12,684 nt of DNA from Bacteroidota bacterium (GTDB lineage Bacteria; Bacteroidota; Bacteroidia; Chitinophagales; Chitinophagaceae): assembly GCA_023386855.1 (NCBI GenBank), contig JAEWIW010000416.1, forward strand, positions 1 through 12,684, in the 5' to 3' direction. The notes under the pieces were generated by a model that had not been told where the DNA came from, searched no databases, and saw only the letters and a list, made by a program, of their open reading frames with translations. Below are positions 1-7,051 of this stretch, in pieces. The stretch's first letter is position 1. Each line of letters begins with the position of its first letter. Position numbers and translations under genes: made by a program.

Positions 1-337
1 TCTCAACAAGCTGTGGTTCAAGTTCATTTTCTTCATTAACACATACGCCAAAATCAAATGCAAGCATATGGCATACACCTGTTTCATTGGGCACCCTGTC
101 GCCATGTGGGATCGCAGCTTCAGTAAGTGATTTGAAATTATCCTCTGTAATCACATCAATGATCGACTCGCATGCGTCAAGCATTTTTCGAGTGAAAGCC
201 TTATCGATAAACACTGGTGTTTCAGCTACCCTGAATTCTATCGCACCAGGATGCCTGCTGTCAAGATCATCAAGAAATTCCTGGTATTTTTCCTGCGTGA
301 ATGTTTCATTAAAAGCCTTGCGTAAGGGAGGTATCAT
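1..337 (-). CDS. Unrecognised conserved protein, N-terminal part (runs off left edge)
   Basis: The minus strand is open from an ATG at 335-337 to the window edge, giving 112 codons of a longer protein. It begins MIPPLRKAFNE and includes the segments RVAETPVF, KMLDACESIIDVI, AFDFGVCVNEE and ELEPQLVE. There is no signal peptide or membrane segment, so it should be cytoplasmic. It starts 43 nt after the stop of the glutamine amidotransferase-like gene and is probably co-transcribed with it. I do not recognise a named family with certainty. The pattern, with an acidic ELEPQLVE stretch near the edge, reminds me of uncharacterised Bacteroidota proteins that may be ATP-grasp-like, but the diagnostic part lies outside the window. 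The frame stays open upstream of the ATG. This Met is chosen because it is the first ATG after the preceding stop codon. The open plus-strand frame over the same bases is its shadow. Confidence 0.7.
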   Translation of the reverse strand, partial: MIPPLRKAFNETFTQEKYQEFLDDLDSRHPGAIEFRVAETPVFIDKAFTRKMLDACESIIDVITEDNFKSLTEAAIPHGDRVPNETGVCHMLAFDFGVCVNEENELEPQLVE

Positions 338-380
338 AACTCTGGTTAAAGGGATCAAGATACGACCTAACAACGGGCTG

Positions 381-1208
381 TCAAATTCGTTCCAGCGCCT
401 GTTCAAGAAAGTTAGGGATCACGTGGGAATAGGTGAATAAAATCTTGTCCGGATCATTTAGCTGTTCGATCATGGATTTCCATTTTTCATAACCATGATT
501 TTCTATCACCATCTGCTTCCTGTCTTCTTTCTGCAGGTACATACTCATACCAATAGCATCAGCCTCGGGATGAAATTGAGTGCCCACCATATAATCATTG
601 AAACGTATGGCCATGATCGCTCTCTCAAGGGGAACATGTGGTCGTTCCTTTTCTATTGCCAGCACGGTGGATCCTTTTTTATCCAGTTGCATGGAATCGG
701 GTTGAATCACCTGGTAGTCGCGACTATCAACGGCGAAAAAAGGATCATCGAGTCCATCAAAAATCTTTTCTTCTTTCCCTTCCTGCAATACATGGATGGG
801 GAAAACACCGAAGGCAGTAGACTTCCTTTTCGCAACTGTTGCAATATTGAAATGCCTGCAGGCCAGCTGGAACGAATGACAGATAAATAGTACTGATTTC
901 TTTTTTGTATGGGAAGGATCATTGTTGAAAGCTTCCACAGCATCCAGCCATTGAAAATATTTTTCTTCCCATTCAGAACCTTCACTATCAAGGGGCGAAC
1001 CCGGACCTCCTGATGAAATGTATATATCATATTGCAGGCCGGGGGTTTGAAGGGCAAGTCTTACTTCGTATTCATTCACAACAAGGTCAATTGATTTCGC
1101 GCTGGCAAAATCTTTCAGTAATTGCCTGATGCATCGCATGCCTTCATTGGGCCTGCCTTCATAAAGGTCAAGAATGGCCACCTTCACTGTTTTTCTTTCC
1201 TTGCTCAT
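381..1208 (-). CDS. Class I glutamine amidotransferase-like protein (stand-alone GATase1 domain)
   Basis: This 275-residue protein has a class I amidotransferase fold. An oxyanion-type loop ISSGGPGSP lies at about 64-72, the nucleophile elbow FICHSFQL has Cys110, and the second half of the triad is GTQFHPEAD with His213 and Glu215. The triad is therefore intact. Such domains release ammonia from glutamine for a partner synthetase, or in some branches hydrolyse gamma-glutamyl bonds. No synthetase domain is fused here, so the partner must be separate. The next gene, 43 nt downstream, is the obvious candidate. There is no signal peptide, so it is cytoplasmic. A Bacteroidota -7 element, TAAATTTG, ends only 7 nt before the ATG. 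This suggests its own promoter with a very short leader, separate from the unit upstream. The C-terminal tail after about residue 220 is longer than the catalytic core needs. Confidence 0.9.
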   Translation of the reverse strand: MSKERKTVKVAILDLYEGRPNEGMRCIRQLLKDFASAKSIDLVVNEYEVRLALQTPGLQYDIYISSGGPGSPLDSEGSEWEEKYFQWLDAVEAFNNDPSHTKKKSVLFICHSFQLACRHFNIATVAKRKSTAFGVFPIHVLQEGKEEKIFDGLDDPFFAVDSRDYQVIQPDSMQLDKKGSTVLAIEKERPHVPLERAIMAIRFNDYMVGTQFHPEADAIGMSMYLQKEDRKQMVIENHGYEKWKSMIEQLNDPDKILFTYSHVIPNFLEQALERI

Positions 1209-1215
1209 ACGGGTG

Positions 1216-1223
1216 CAAATTTA
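1216..1223 (-). promoter_or_regulatory. Putative -7 element (TAAATTTG) for the amidotransferase gene
   Basis: Read on the minus strand, TAAATTTG matches the Bacteroidota primary-sigma -7 consensus TAnnTTTG exactly. It ends 7 nt before the ATG at 1208. No good TTG -33 element is seen at the usual spacing. If used, transcription would start almost at the start codon and the leader would be very short. Confidence 0.5.
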
Positions 1224-1281
1224 CGAAATGATCAAGGAACTGCATGAAGAAGCCATTCCTGCGCTGAACTGCAGCGAAACG

Positions 1282-1300
1282 TGAGGTTGAATTGACCTCA
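1282..1300. repeat. Small inverted repeat, 6-bp stem
   Basis: TGAGGT and ACCTCA flank a 7-nt loop in the 131-nt gap between the SGNH hydrolase stop and the amidotransferase start. There is no T-run after it on either strand, so it is a poor intrinsic terminator. It could be a weak attenuator, an operator, or chance. Confidence 0.25.
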
Positions 1301-1339
1301 GAACCAGTAATAGATCCAGCCTTATTGGCTGCCAGTAAA

Positions 1340-2008
1340 TTACTTATTCAAGAGGGCTTTCATCATTTTTTCAGCAACGAATTTGTTCCCTGTTTCATTA
1401 AGATGAACCCTGTCGCGGGTAAGCACTCCTGATTCTTTGTTCTCTTTATTGTGCTCCAGGTCGTAAGCGAGAAATTCCTTGCGAAGATCAATCAACTGGC
1501 AATTGTTCTTTTTAGCAAGGTCTCTTACGATATTGCTGTACTTGTTCAGGTCACCATCGAGTTCATTGCTGAAATCAATCTTTTCACCAATAGCCGCAGG
1601 TGTGGTAAGGATCACCCTGATATTCTTTGCTTTTAATTTATTGATGAGCGCCTGGTAGAATCTTTCAAATTTATCCGAATCGGTTCCTGTTCCTGCAAGA
1701 CGTTTATGCCATACATCATTAACACCCACCCAAACAATTACTACATCAGGATCTTTTGCCAGGACATCCTCTTCCATTCTAAGGTACAGGTCATATATTT
1801 TATTACCGCCAATGCCGGCACCAATCAGCTCATACTGGTCTTTATGTCCACTCTTATCAAGCATATCTCCCAGCACGGTTATATACCCATTCTTTTCTAC
1901 ACCGGCCTGCGTAATGGAATCACCAAAGAAAACAACTTTCTGTTTTTTCTGAACAGGTACGAATGCAGAGGCAACAACGATCAAAAACAATAATGCAAAT
2001 ACTCTCAT
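1340..2008 (-). CDS. Exported SGNH/GDSL-family hydrolase
   Basis: A 222-residue protein of the usual size for a single-domain SGNH hydrolase. All four family blocks are visible: FFGDSIT with the nucleophile Ser31, GIGGNK with Gly68, VGVND with Asn97, and LTRDRVHLN with Asp199 and His202. These enzymes hydrolyse ester bonds in lipids, acetylated sugars or similar substrates. The N-terminus, MRVFALLFLIVVASAF, is a signal peptide with a likely signal-peptidase I site after ASA, so the mature enzyme should be periplasmic or extracellular. The ATG lies only 2 nt after the stop codon of the amidohydrolase gene, which indicates translational coupling. The substrate cannot be read from sequence. A rhamnogalacturonan or xylan acetylesterase-like or lysophospholipase-like role is possible. 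Confidence 0.9.
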   Translation of the reverse strand: MRVFALLFLIVVASAFVPVQKKQKVVFFGDSITQAGVEKNGYITVLGDMLDKSGHKDQYELIGAGIGGNKIYDLYLRMEEDVLAKDPDVVIVWVGVNDVWHKRLAGTGTDSDKFERFYQALINKLKAKNIRVILTTPAAIGEKIDFSNELDGDLNKYSNIVRDLAKKNNCQLIDLRKEFLAYDLEHNKENKESGVLTRDRVHLNETGNKFVAEKMMKALLNK

Positions 2009-2010
2009 AG

Positions 2011-3660
2011 TTATTTATTTAAACTGAAAACTTTTTCACCATTAAGGTAAGTGCTCAACACTTTAGTTTGTAAAATTTCTTTTTCACCAGCCTTCAAAAG
2101 GTCTTTGTCGAGAATAATAAAATCCGCAAACTTTCCTTTTTCAAGACTGCCTTTTTCCTGTTCTTCAAAATTACTTTTCGCTGCCCAGATGGTCATGCCT
2201 CTTAATGCATCAGTTGCCGGAAGTGCATTTTCCATCTGGTATCCCTGTTCCGGCCAACCTGTTGCATCTTTCCTGAAAACCGCTGCATAGAAGGTTTTTA
2301 ATGGATCAATATCTTCCACTGGAAAGTCGGTGCCCAATGGCATCCACCCCGATTGCACCAGCAACTGCCGGTAGGCATATGCAGTTTTCTCACGTTCCTT
2401 TCCGAGCCTTTCACCAGCCCAATACATATCGGATGTAGCATGTGTTGGCTGAACGGAAGGAATGATATTCAAGTCATGGAACTGTAGCAAATCACGGGGA
2501 TTGACCACCTGTGCATGTTCAATTCTCCATCGTTTATCATTACCGGGAAGAAGGTGTTTAGCATAGGTATTCAATACAACCCTGTTACCAGAATCACCGA
2601 TCGCATGTGTACACATCTGGAAGTCGTATTTCACCAGCATTGCCGCTACTGAGTCAAAATGTTCTTTGTTGCTCAGCAGGAAACCATAATGATCTTTTTT
2701 ATCAGCATAGGGTTCAAGCAGGCATGCACCTCTTGATCCCAATGCACCATCAGCATACACTTTCATGGCGCGCATGTTCAGCCTGTCGGTTTTGATCTTT
2801 CCACGTTTTTCCAGGAATGAATAATTACGCGGGTTATCTGCAAGCATGGCATAGATCCTCATCTTTAATTTCCCGGCCTGCTGAAGACTGTCGATCATCA
2901 TTATGATCTCATTATCAAGACCGCAGTCATCAATGGTAGTGAGTCCTTTTGCAAAGCAGTTTTTTTCTGCTTCACTAAAGGCCGCTGCCATTGCTTCATT
3001 ATTCAATGCAGGTATTTTGCTGCTTACCAGCTCAACTGCATTATCTATAAGAACACCTGTAGGTTTTCCATTTTCTATTTCCACTTTTCCTCCTACCATT
3101 TCCATTGGTCCCTTAATGCCTGCAATATTTAATGCGACATCATTTACAATAGCTGCATGCCCGTCAATCCTGGTAAGAATTACAGGATTTCCCCGATATA
3201 GTGCATTAAGACTATCATTTGTAGGAAAATCCTTTTTGCTCCAGTCGTTCTGGTCCCAACCCCGGCCAATGATCCATGCACCTTCTGCAAGTCTTTTATT
3301 TGAAATAAAATCCTGTATGCGCTGAAGGCATTCTGAAAAACTTTTTGTTCCAACGAGATTCACGGTTTGCAGCGAGCTGGCATATCCCATGAAATGAGCA
3401 TGTGCATCGATAAAGCCAGGATAAATGAACTTTCCGGATGCATCAATTGTTTCCTTTGCTGAATAATTTTTACTGATATCTTCATTTGTGCCTGTGGCCA
3501 GTATCTTTCCATCTTTAATGGCCATGGCCTGTTGAATGCTGAATGAACTGTCGACCGTATAGATGGTAGCATTCATGATAAGCAGGTCGGCCTTGTTCGA
3601 CTGGCAGGAAGCAAAGAAAAGTGCAACAGGAATGATAAGGGAAAGAGTCTTTAATCGCAT
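2011..3660 (-). CDS. Lipoprotein amidohydrolase, YtcJ-like (amidohydrolase family 3)
   Basis: A 549-residue metal-dependent hydrolase. The start MRLKTLSLIIPVALFFASC carries a lipobox (FASC, Cys19), so it should be a membrane-anchored lipoprotein. The early segment ADLLIMNATIYTVD is the beta-sandwich strand typical of the amidohydrolase superfamily. Other family motifs are DAHAHF (His87, His89), GRGWDQNDW at about 132-140, MKVYADGALGSRGA around Lys300, THAIGDSGNR with His352, RIEHAQVV with His382, and PLGTDFPVE with Asp445. This layout fits the YtcJ/NfdA-like branch, known for N-substituted formamide and other C-N bond hydrolysis, although most members have no known substrate. It starts 27 nt after the amidase stop and ends 2 nt before the SGNH gene, so the three appear to form one operon. 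The lipid anchor sets it apart from cytosolic YtcJ proteins. The family call is firm; the substrate is unknown. Confidence 0.92.
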   Translation of the reverse strand: MRLKTLSLIIPVALFFASCQSNKADLLIMNATIYTVDSSFSIQQAMAIKDGKILATGTNEDISKNYSAKETIDASGKFIYPGFIDAHAHFMGYASSLQTVNLVGTKSFSECLQRIQDFISNKRLAEGAWIIGRGWDQNDWSKKDFPTNDSLNALYRGNPVILTRIDGHAAIVNDVALNIAGIKGPMEMVGGKVEIENGKPTGVLIDNAVELVSSKIPALNNEAMAAAFSEAEKNCFAKGLTTIDDCGLDNEIIMMIDSLQQAGKLKMRIYAMLADNPRNYSFLEKRGKIKTDRLNMRAMKVYADGALGSRGACLLEPYADKKDHYGFLLSNKEHFDSVAAMLVKYDFQMCTHAIGDSGNRVVLNTYAKHLLPGNDKRWRIEHAQVVNPRDLLQFHDLNIIPSVQPTHATSDMYWAGERLGKEREKTAYAYRQLLVQSGWMPLGTDFPVEDIDPLKTFYAAVFRKDATGWPEQGYQMENALPATDALRGMTIWAAKSNFEEQEKGSLEKGKFADFIILDKDLLKAGEKEILQTKVLSTYLNGEKVFSLNK

Positions 3661-3687
3661 GGATATTGATTCATTAATTGATTTACA

Positions 3688-5337
3688 CTATTGAAAAAAG
3701 GGAGGATGTTTTTCTTCATGACCAGTGAATTCCTGGTAAGCTTTTGCAGCCTGCAGTATGGATGCTTCATCATAGAGATTGCCTACAAGCGATATGCTGG
3801 CAGGTAAACCCTGCTGGTTAAACCCAATAGGGAAGCAGATCACAGGATGGCCGGTTAAATTGGTAATGGCCGACTGGTTACCTGCAAATGAAGGAACAAT
3901 CACCACATCGTATTGTTTCATGAAATTATTTACTGCATCGGAAAGCGCATAACGATGCCTGTTAGCATTGATGTATTCAGCAGCAGGAATAAATCTTCCC
4001 GACCTGAATATATTCGGCCAGAAGTTTTTATCCTGTCTTTCGATAAGATCATCCTTGCCGGAAAGTGTAAGTTCTTCAAATGCAGCTGAAGATTCTGCAC
4101 TGAGTATGATATTCATGATATCAGCCTTATAAACCGCGCTGTCAGGGAAATCTACAGGAATAAGGTCATAACCCATCTTTTTAAAATCATCGATCACTTT
4201 CCATTCAAGGCGATCCTTTTTTAACCTGTCGAAATAATTCTTTGAATAGGCGATCTTTAATTTTTTTCCCTTGGCTTTGGGTTCAAACCGGAAGCCCCTT
4301 TCAATAGAAGAAGGGTCTTTGCTGTCAGCACCATGTATAATGGAGAAAACTATAGCAGCATCTTCTGCGGTTTTGCATATTGGCCCTATCTTATCAAGGC
4401 TCCAGGATAATACCATGGCTCCTGACCTGCTCACTGAGCCGAATGTAGGCCTGAGGCCTGTTACACCGCAGGTTGATGAAGGAGAAATGATGGATCCCCA
4501 GGTTTCTGTTCCAATTGCAAAAGGCAGCAATCCCGCCGAGGTTGCAGCAGCTGAACCTGCAGATGATCCACTGGAACCTTCTTTAAGATTCCATGGATTG
4601 TTGGTTCTTCCTCCAAACCAGAGGTCATCATATGCTAATGCACCGAGTGATAACTTAGCGCATAATACAGCGCCTGCATCACGAAGCTTTTTATAAACGA
4701 AAGCATCTTCATCCACTACCTGGTCTTTATAAGGAGTGCTGCCCCAGGTGGTTTTAGTGCCTTTGACGGCAAAAAGATCTTTTAATCCATATGGTATGCC
4801 ATGCAATGGTCCATGGTAAATACCTTTCTTCAAATCCTCATCCGCCTTGCGTGCCTGCTGCATGGCGATCTCTTCCGTAAAACTGATCACGCAATGCACC
4901 GTGTCATCATATTTTTTTAACCGGTCAAGAAAAAACCTGGTAAGTTCAACCGAACTGATTTTTTTTGATTTGATCAGTGAAGCAAGTTTGGTTACAGGAT
5001 AGAAGGCCAGTTCATTCCTGTTGGAAGGTAAGTTTATAGCTGGTGGAATATTCCATGCTGGTGAAGTTGACACCTGTTTTGGAATCACTGTTCCTTCAGT
5101 GGCAGGAATGTAGGCAAAAGGGTAGGGCGTTGCATTGTGGATGTTCAGCCCGTGCATGTCTTCATACACTTTGCGGAAATCTCTTAACGACTCCATCATG
5201 GAATCCCTTTCTGATTCAGTAAAATCCCATCCCAGCCAGTTTCCGAATATGCCGGCATTGCGAATGGAGTCCTGCCTTTGTGCAGTAAGATGAAGTGTAC
5301 TGGTCAATAAACAAAACAGCAATGTATTCCTGAACAT
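3688..5337 (-). CDS. Exported amidase of the amidase-signature (Ser-cisSer-Lys) family
   Basis: A 549-residue amidase-signature enzyme. Residues 1-20 form a signal peptide (cleavage probably near LTAQ), so it should act in the periplasm or outside. The triad is visible: Lys186 in YGLKDLF, cis-Ser258 in the GSSGSSAGS stretch, and nucleophile Ser282 in GTETWGS. The 24-residue spacing between the serines is that of GatA and FAAH. The usual GGSSGGS reads with Ala for the second-last Gly, and the usual DIGGS is TWGS, so the pocket differs from GatA. About 100 residues precede the catalytic domain. The family cleaves amides of very varied acids. This is not the GatCAB subunit, because it is exported and no gatB or gatC is present. 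It lies 48 nt downstream of the sulfoxide reductase gene and 27 nt upstream of the amidohydrolase. Co-transcription is inferred. Confidence 0.92.
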   Translation of the reverse strand: MFRNTLLFCLLTSTLHLTAQRQDSIRNAGIFGNWLGWDFTESERDSMMESLRDFRKVYEDMHGLNIHNATPYPFAYIPATEGTVIPKQVSTSPAWNIPPAINLPSNRNELAFYPVTKLASLIKSKKISSVELTRFFLDRLKKYDDTVHCVISFTEEIAMQQARKADEDLKKGIYHGPLHGIPYGLKDLFAVKGTKTTWGSTPYKDQVVDEDAFVYKKLRDAGAVLCAKLSLGALAYDDLWFGGRTNNPWNLKEGSSGSSAGSAAATSAGLLPFAIGTETWGSIISPSSTCGVTGLRPTFGSVSRSGAMVLSWSLDKIGPICKTAEDAAIVFSIIHGADSKDPSSIERGFRFEPKAKGKKLKIAYSKNYFDRLKKDRLEWKVIDDFKKMGYDLIPVDFPDSAVYKADIMNIILSAESSAAFEELTLSGKDDLIERQDKNFWPNIFRSGRFIPAAEYINANRHRYALSDAVNNFMKQYDVVIVPSFAGNQSAITNLTGHPVICFPIGFNQQGLPASISLVGNLYDEASILQAAKAYQEFTGHEEKHPPFFQ

Positions 5338-5385
5338 AAGAATGATTTAATGTTCCAGCAAACAGTAAGCAGCGAATATGTATTG

Positions 5386-5853
5386 TTATAATAACCCAAC
5401 AATCTCTTCGAGATACTTCTTGTCTGTTTCATCAAACTGGTCATACAACTCACTATCTACATCAAGTACACCTGTAACTGAATCACCGGAAAACAGGGGA
5501 ACTACAATCTCGGATTTTGATAAGCTGCTGCAGGCAATATGGCCAGGAAACTTCTCTACGTCAGGAACAATAAGTGTTTGTGCTTTATCCCATGCGGTTC
5601 CGCATACCCCTCGGCCTTTCCTGATCCTTGTACAGGCAACAGGCCCCTGGAACGGTCCAAGTACCAGCTCATCATTTTTTACAAGATAGAATCCTACCCA
5701 GAACCATTTGAATTGTTCCTTTAATGCTGCAGCAACATTGGCAAGATTTGCAATGGTATCCGATTCACCTTCCAGTAATCCTTTTATTTGCGGAATAAGT
5801 GATTGGTATATTTCTTCCTTGGTACCCTCGATGATTTGAAGATCTTCAGCCAT
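5386..5853 (-). CDS. msrC: Free methionine-(R)-sulfoxide reductase (GAF-domain fRMsr)
   Basis: A single GAF domain of 155 residues from the ATG at 5851-5853. An in-frame TTG just upstream is less likely to be the start. Three cysteines, Cys74 (ACTRIR), Cys84 (GVCGTAW) and Cys108 (HIACSS), have spacings of 10 and 24 residues. This matches the Cys84/Cys94/Cys118 set of the E. coli enzyme. FKWFWVGFYL and the downstream LDVDSELYDQFDETD are also typical. The enzyme reduces free L-methionine-(R)-sulfoxide in the cytosol at the expense of thioredoxin-type donors. It is located between the GCS2 ligase (51 nt upstream) and the exported amidase (48 nt downstream). A TATATTTG -7 element in the upstream gap suggests it can also be transcribed independently. 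It may therefore be a passenger in the operon rather than part of the pathway. Confidence 0.93.
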   Translation of the reverse strand: MAEDLQIIEGTKEEIYQSLIPQIKGLLEGESDTIANLANVAAALKEQFKWFWVGFYLVKNDELVLGPFQGPVACTRIRKGRGVCGTAWDKAQTLIVPDVEKFPGHIACSSLSKSEIVVPLFSGDSVTGVLDVDSELYDQFDETDKKYLEEIVGLL

Positions 5854-5871
5854 CAATAATAAATTAGGTCA

Positions 5872-5879
5872 CAAATATA
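5872..5879 (-). promoter_or_regulatory. Putative internal -7 element (TATATTTG) ahead of msrC
   Basis: On the minus strand TATATTTG matches TAnnTTTG exactly, in the 51-nt gap after the GCS2 stop. It ends 18 nt before the ATG of msrC. No well-spaced TTG -33 element is obvious. It could give separate expression of msrC and the hydrolase genes behind it. Confidence 0.4.
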
Positions 5880-5904
5880 GTCAACATCCTGCAAGCATGC
5901 CCCA

Positions 5905-7017
5905 TCATACACCGGATAGAAACTGGTCCTGGATATAGGAAGTTACTGCTATAGTACTACCTGTTTCCTGGAATACCTGTAGCTGCCGGTCGGCGCCGGT
6001 ACCCTGTTCCAGCATGGTTTTGATATAATTGATCGCATGCCTGCTGCCCAGTTCATCCACCACGTCATCAATGAAATCGAGCAGTTCAAAGATGAGGATG
6101 CGGGTGCTTACTTCTTCTTCCTTTCCAAAATCGATAAGCCTTCCATCAATGCCATAGCGGCTTGCCCGCCATTTGTTTTCATTGATTAGGGCACGGGAGT
6201 ATTGTATGAAATTTAGATTCTGGGAACGGAGTTTATAAATTTTAGCACATACGGCCTGGAACAAAGCTGCAATGGCAATGGTTTCTGAAACCGTCATGGG
6301 CACATCACAAATGCGGAATTCCACCGTGTTGAAGAAGGGATGCACGCGAAGGTCCCACCAGATCTTTTTCGCATTGTCAATGCAATTGGTTTTTACCAGC
6401 AGCTTGATGAAATTATCATAGGCTTCAATGCTTTCAAAGTTTTCTGGTATGCCTGTGCGGGGGAACTTATCAAACACTTTTGTACGGAACGATTTATAAC
6501 CTGTCATCCTTCCCTCCCAGAAAGGTGAATTGGTACTTAAGGCATAAATATGGGGAAGAAAATATCTTGTTGAATTGGCGATATGGTTGGCCATATCACG
6601 GTTCTCCATGCCCACGTGTACATGCAATCCAAAGATGAGATTACTTCTTGCGGCTTCCTGCAGCTCGTTCACGATCTCGCTATATCTTACATGGTCGGTG
6701 ATCAATTGCTGCTCCCAATGACTGAAAGGGTGCGTTCCCGAAGCGCCTACACCAAAGCCGAGTTCACCCGCAACATCATGAATGGTTTTTCGTAATGCCG
6801 CAACATCTTTATAGGCTTCATCCACATTCCTGCAGATATCAGTGCCCACTTCCACTACGGCTTCATGCATTTCAGCCTTCACTTTATCCTTGATCACTTT
6901 TTGTCCTTCCGTAACGATCTTTTGATGATGGCTTTTTAGCTCCTTGCTGACCGGGTCGATCACCATGTATTCTTCTTCAATACCCAGCGTAAAGATCCCG
7001 TAATTCATATTGGCCAT
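5905..7017 (-). CDS. GCS2/YbdK-type carboxylate-amine ligase
   Basis: A 370-residue protein of the usual length for the YbdK-type (COG2170, GCS2) branch of the glutamine-synthetase-like ligases. The N-terminal FTLGIEEEYMVID at about 9-21 is the family hallmark and holds metal-binding glutamates. Further conserved blocks are GASGTHPFSHW (91-101), GLHVHVG (130-136), WWDLRVHPFFNTVEFRICD (220-238) and ENKWRASRYGIDG (280-292). Family members use ATP to activate a carboxylate, classically the gamma-carboxylate of glutamate, and join it to an amine. E. coli YbdK shows only weak glutamate-cysteine ligase activity, so the true substrates may differ. It begins 34 nt after the stop of the ATP-grasp gene, and the pair is presumably co-transcribed from the divergent promoter. 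Met4 is an alternative start. No signal peptide is present, so it is cytoplasmic. Confidence 0.93.
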   Translation of the reverse strand: MANMNYGIFTLGIEEEYMVIDPVSKELKSHHQKIVTEGQKVIKDKVKAEMHEAVVEVGTDICRNVDEAYKDVAALRKTIHDVAGELGFGVGASGTHPFSHWEQQLITDHVRYSEIVNELQEAARSNLIFGLHVHVGMENRDMANHIANSTRYFLPHIYALSTNSPFWEGRMTGYKSFRTKVFDKFPRTGIPENFESIEAYDNFIKLLVKTNCIDNAKKIWWDLRVHPFFNTVEFRICDVPMTVSETIAIAALFQAVCAKIYKLRSQNLNFIQYSRALINENKWRASRYGIDGRLIDFGKEEEVSTRILIFELLDFIDDVVDELGSRHAINYIKTMLEQGTGADRQLQVFQETGSTIAVTSYIQDQFLSGV

Positions 7018-7051
7018 GTTTGTCCAGGGATTAGATTTTTTTTTGAGTTTT

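Noticed and set aside
87..440. Open plus-strand frame of 117 codons
   Set aside because: It is antisense to the better-supported partial minus-strand gene and the end of the amidotransferase gene, and its translation has no recognisable domain.
1282..1300. Intrinsic terminator between the SGNH and amidotransferase genes
   Set aside because: The stem is only 6 bp and no T-run follows on either strand.
3688..5337. GatA subunit of the tRNA amidotransferase
   Set aside because: It has a signal peptide, a 100-residue N-terminal extension, altered signature residues and no gatB or gatC neighbours.
2011..5337. Tandem duplication, because the amidase and amidohydrolase are both 549 residues long
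   Set aside because: They belong to unrelated families with different motifs and export signals, so the equal length is coincidence.
5854..5856. TTG start one codon upstream of the msrC ATG
   Set aside because: The adjacent ATG is the stronger initiator and no Shine-Dalgarno sequence favours the TTG.
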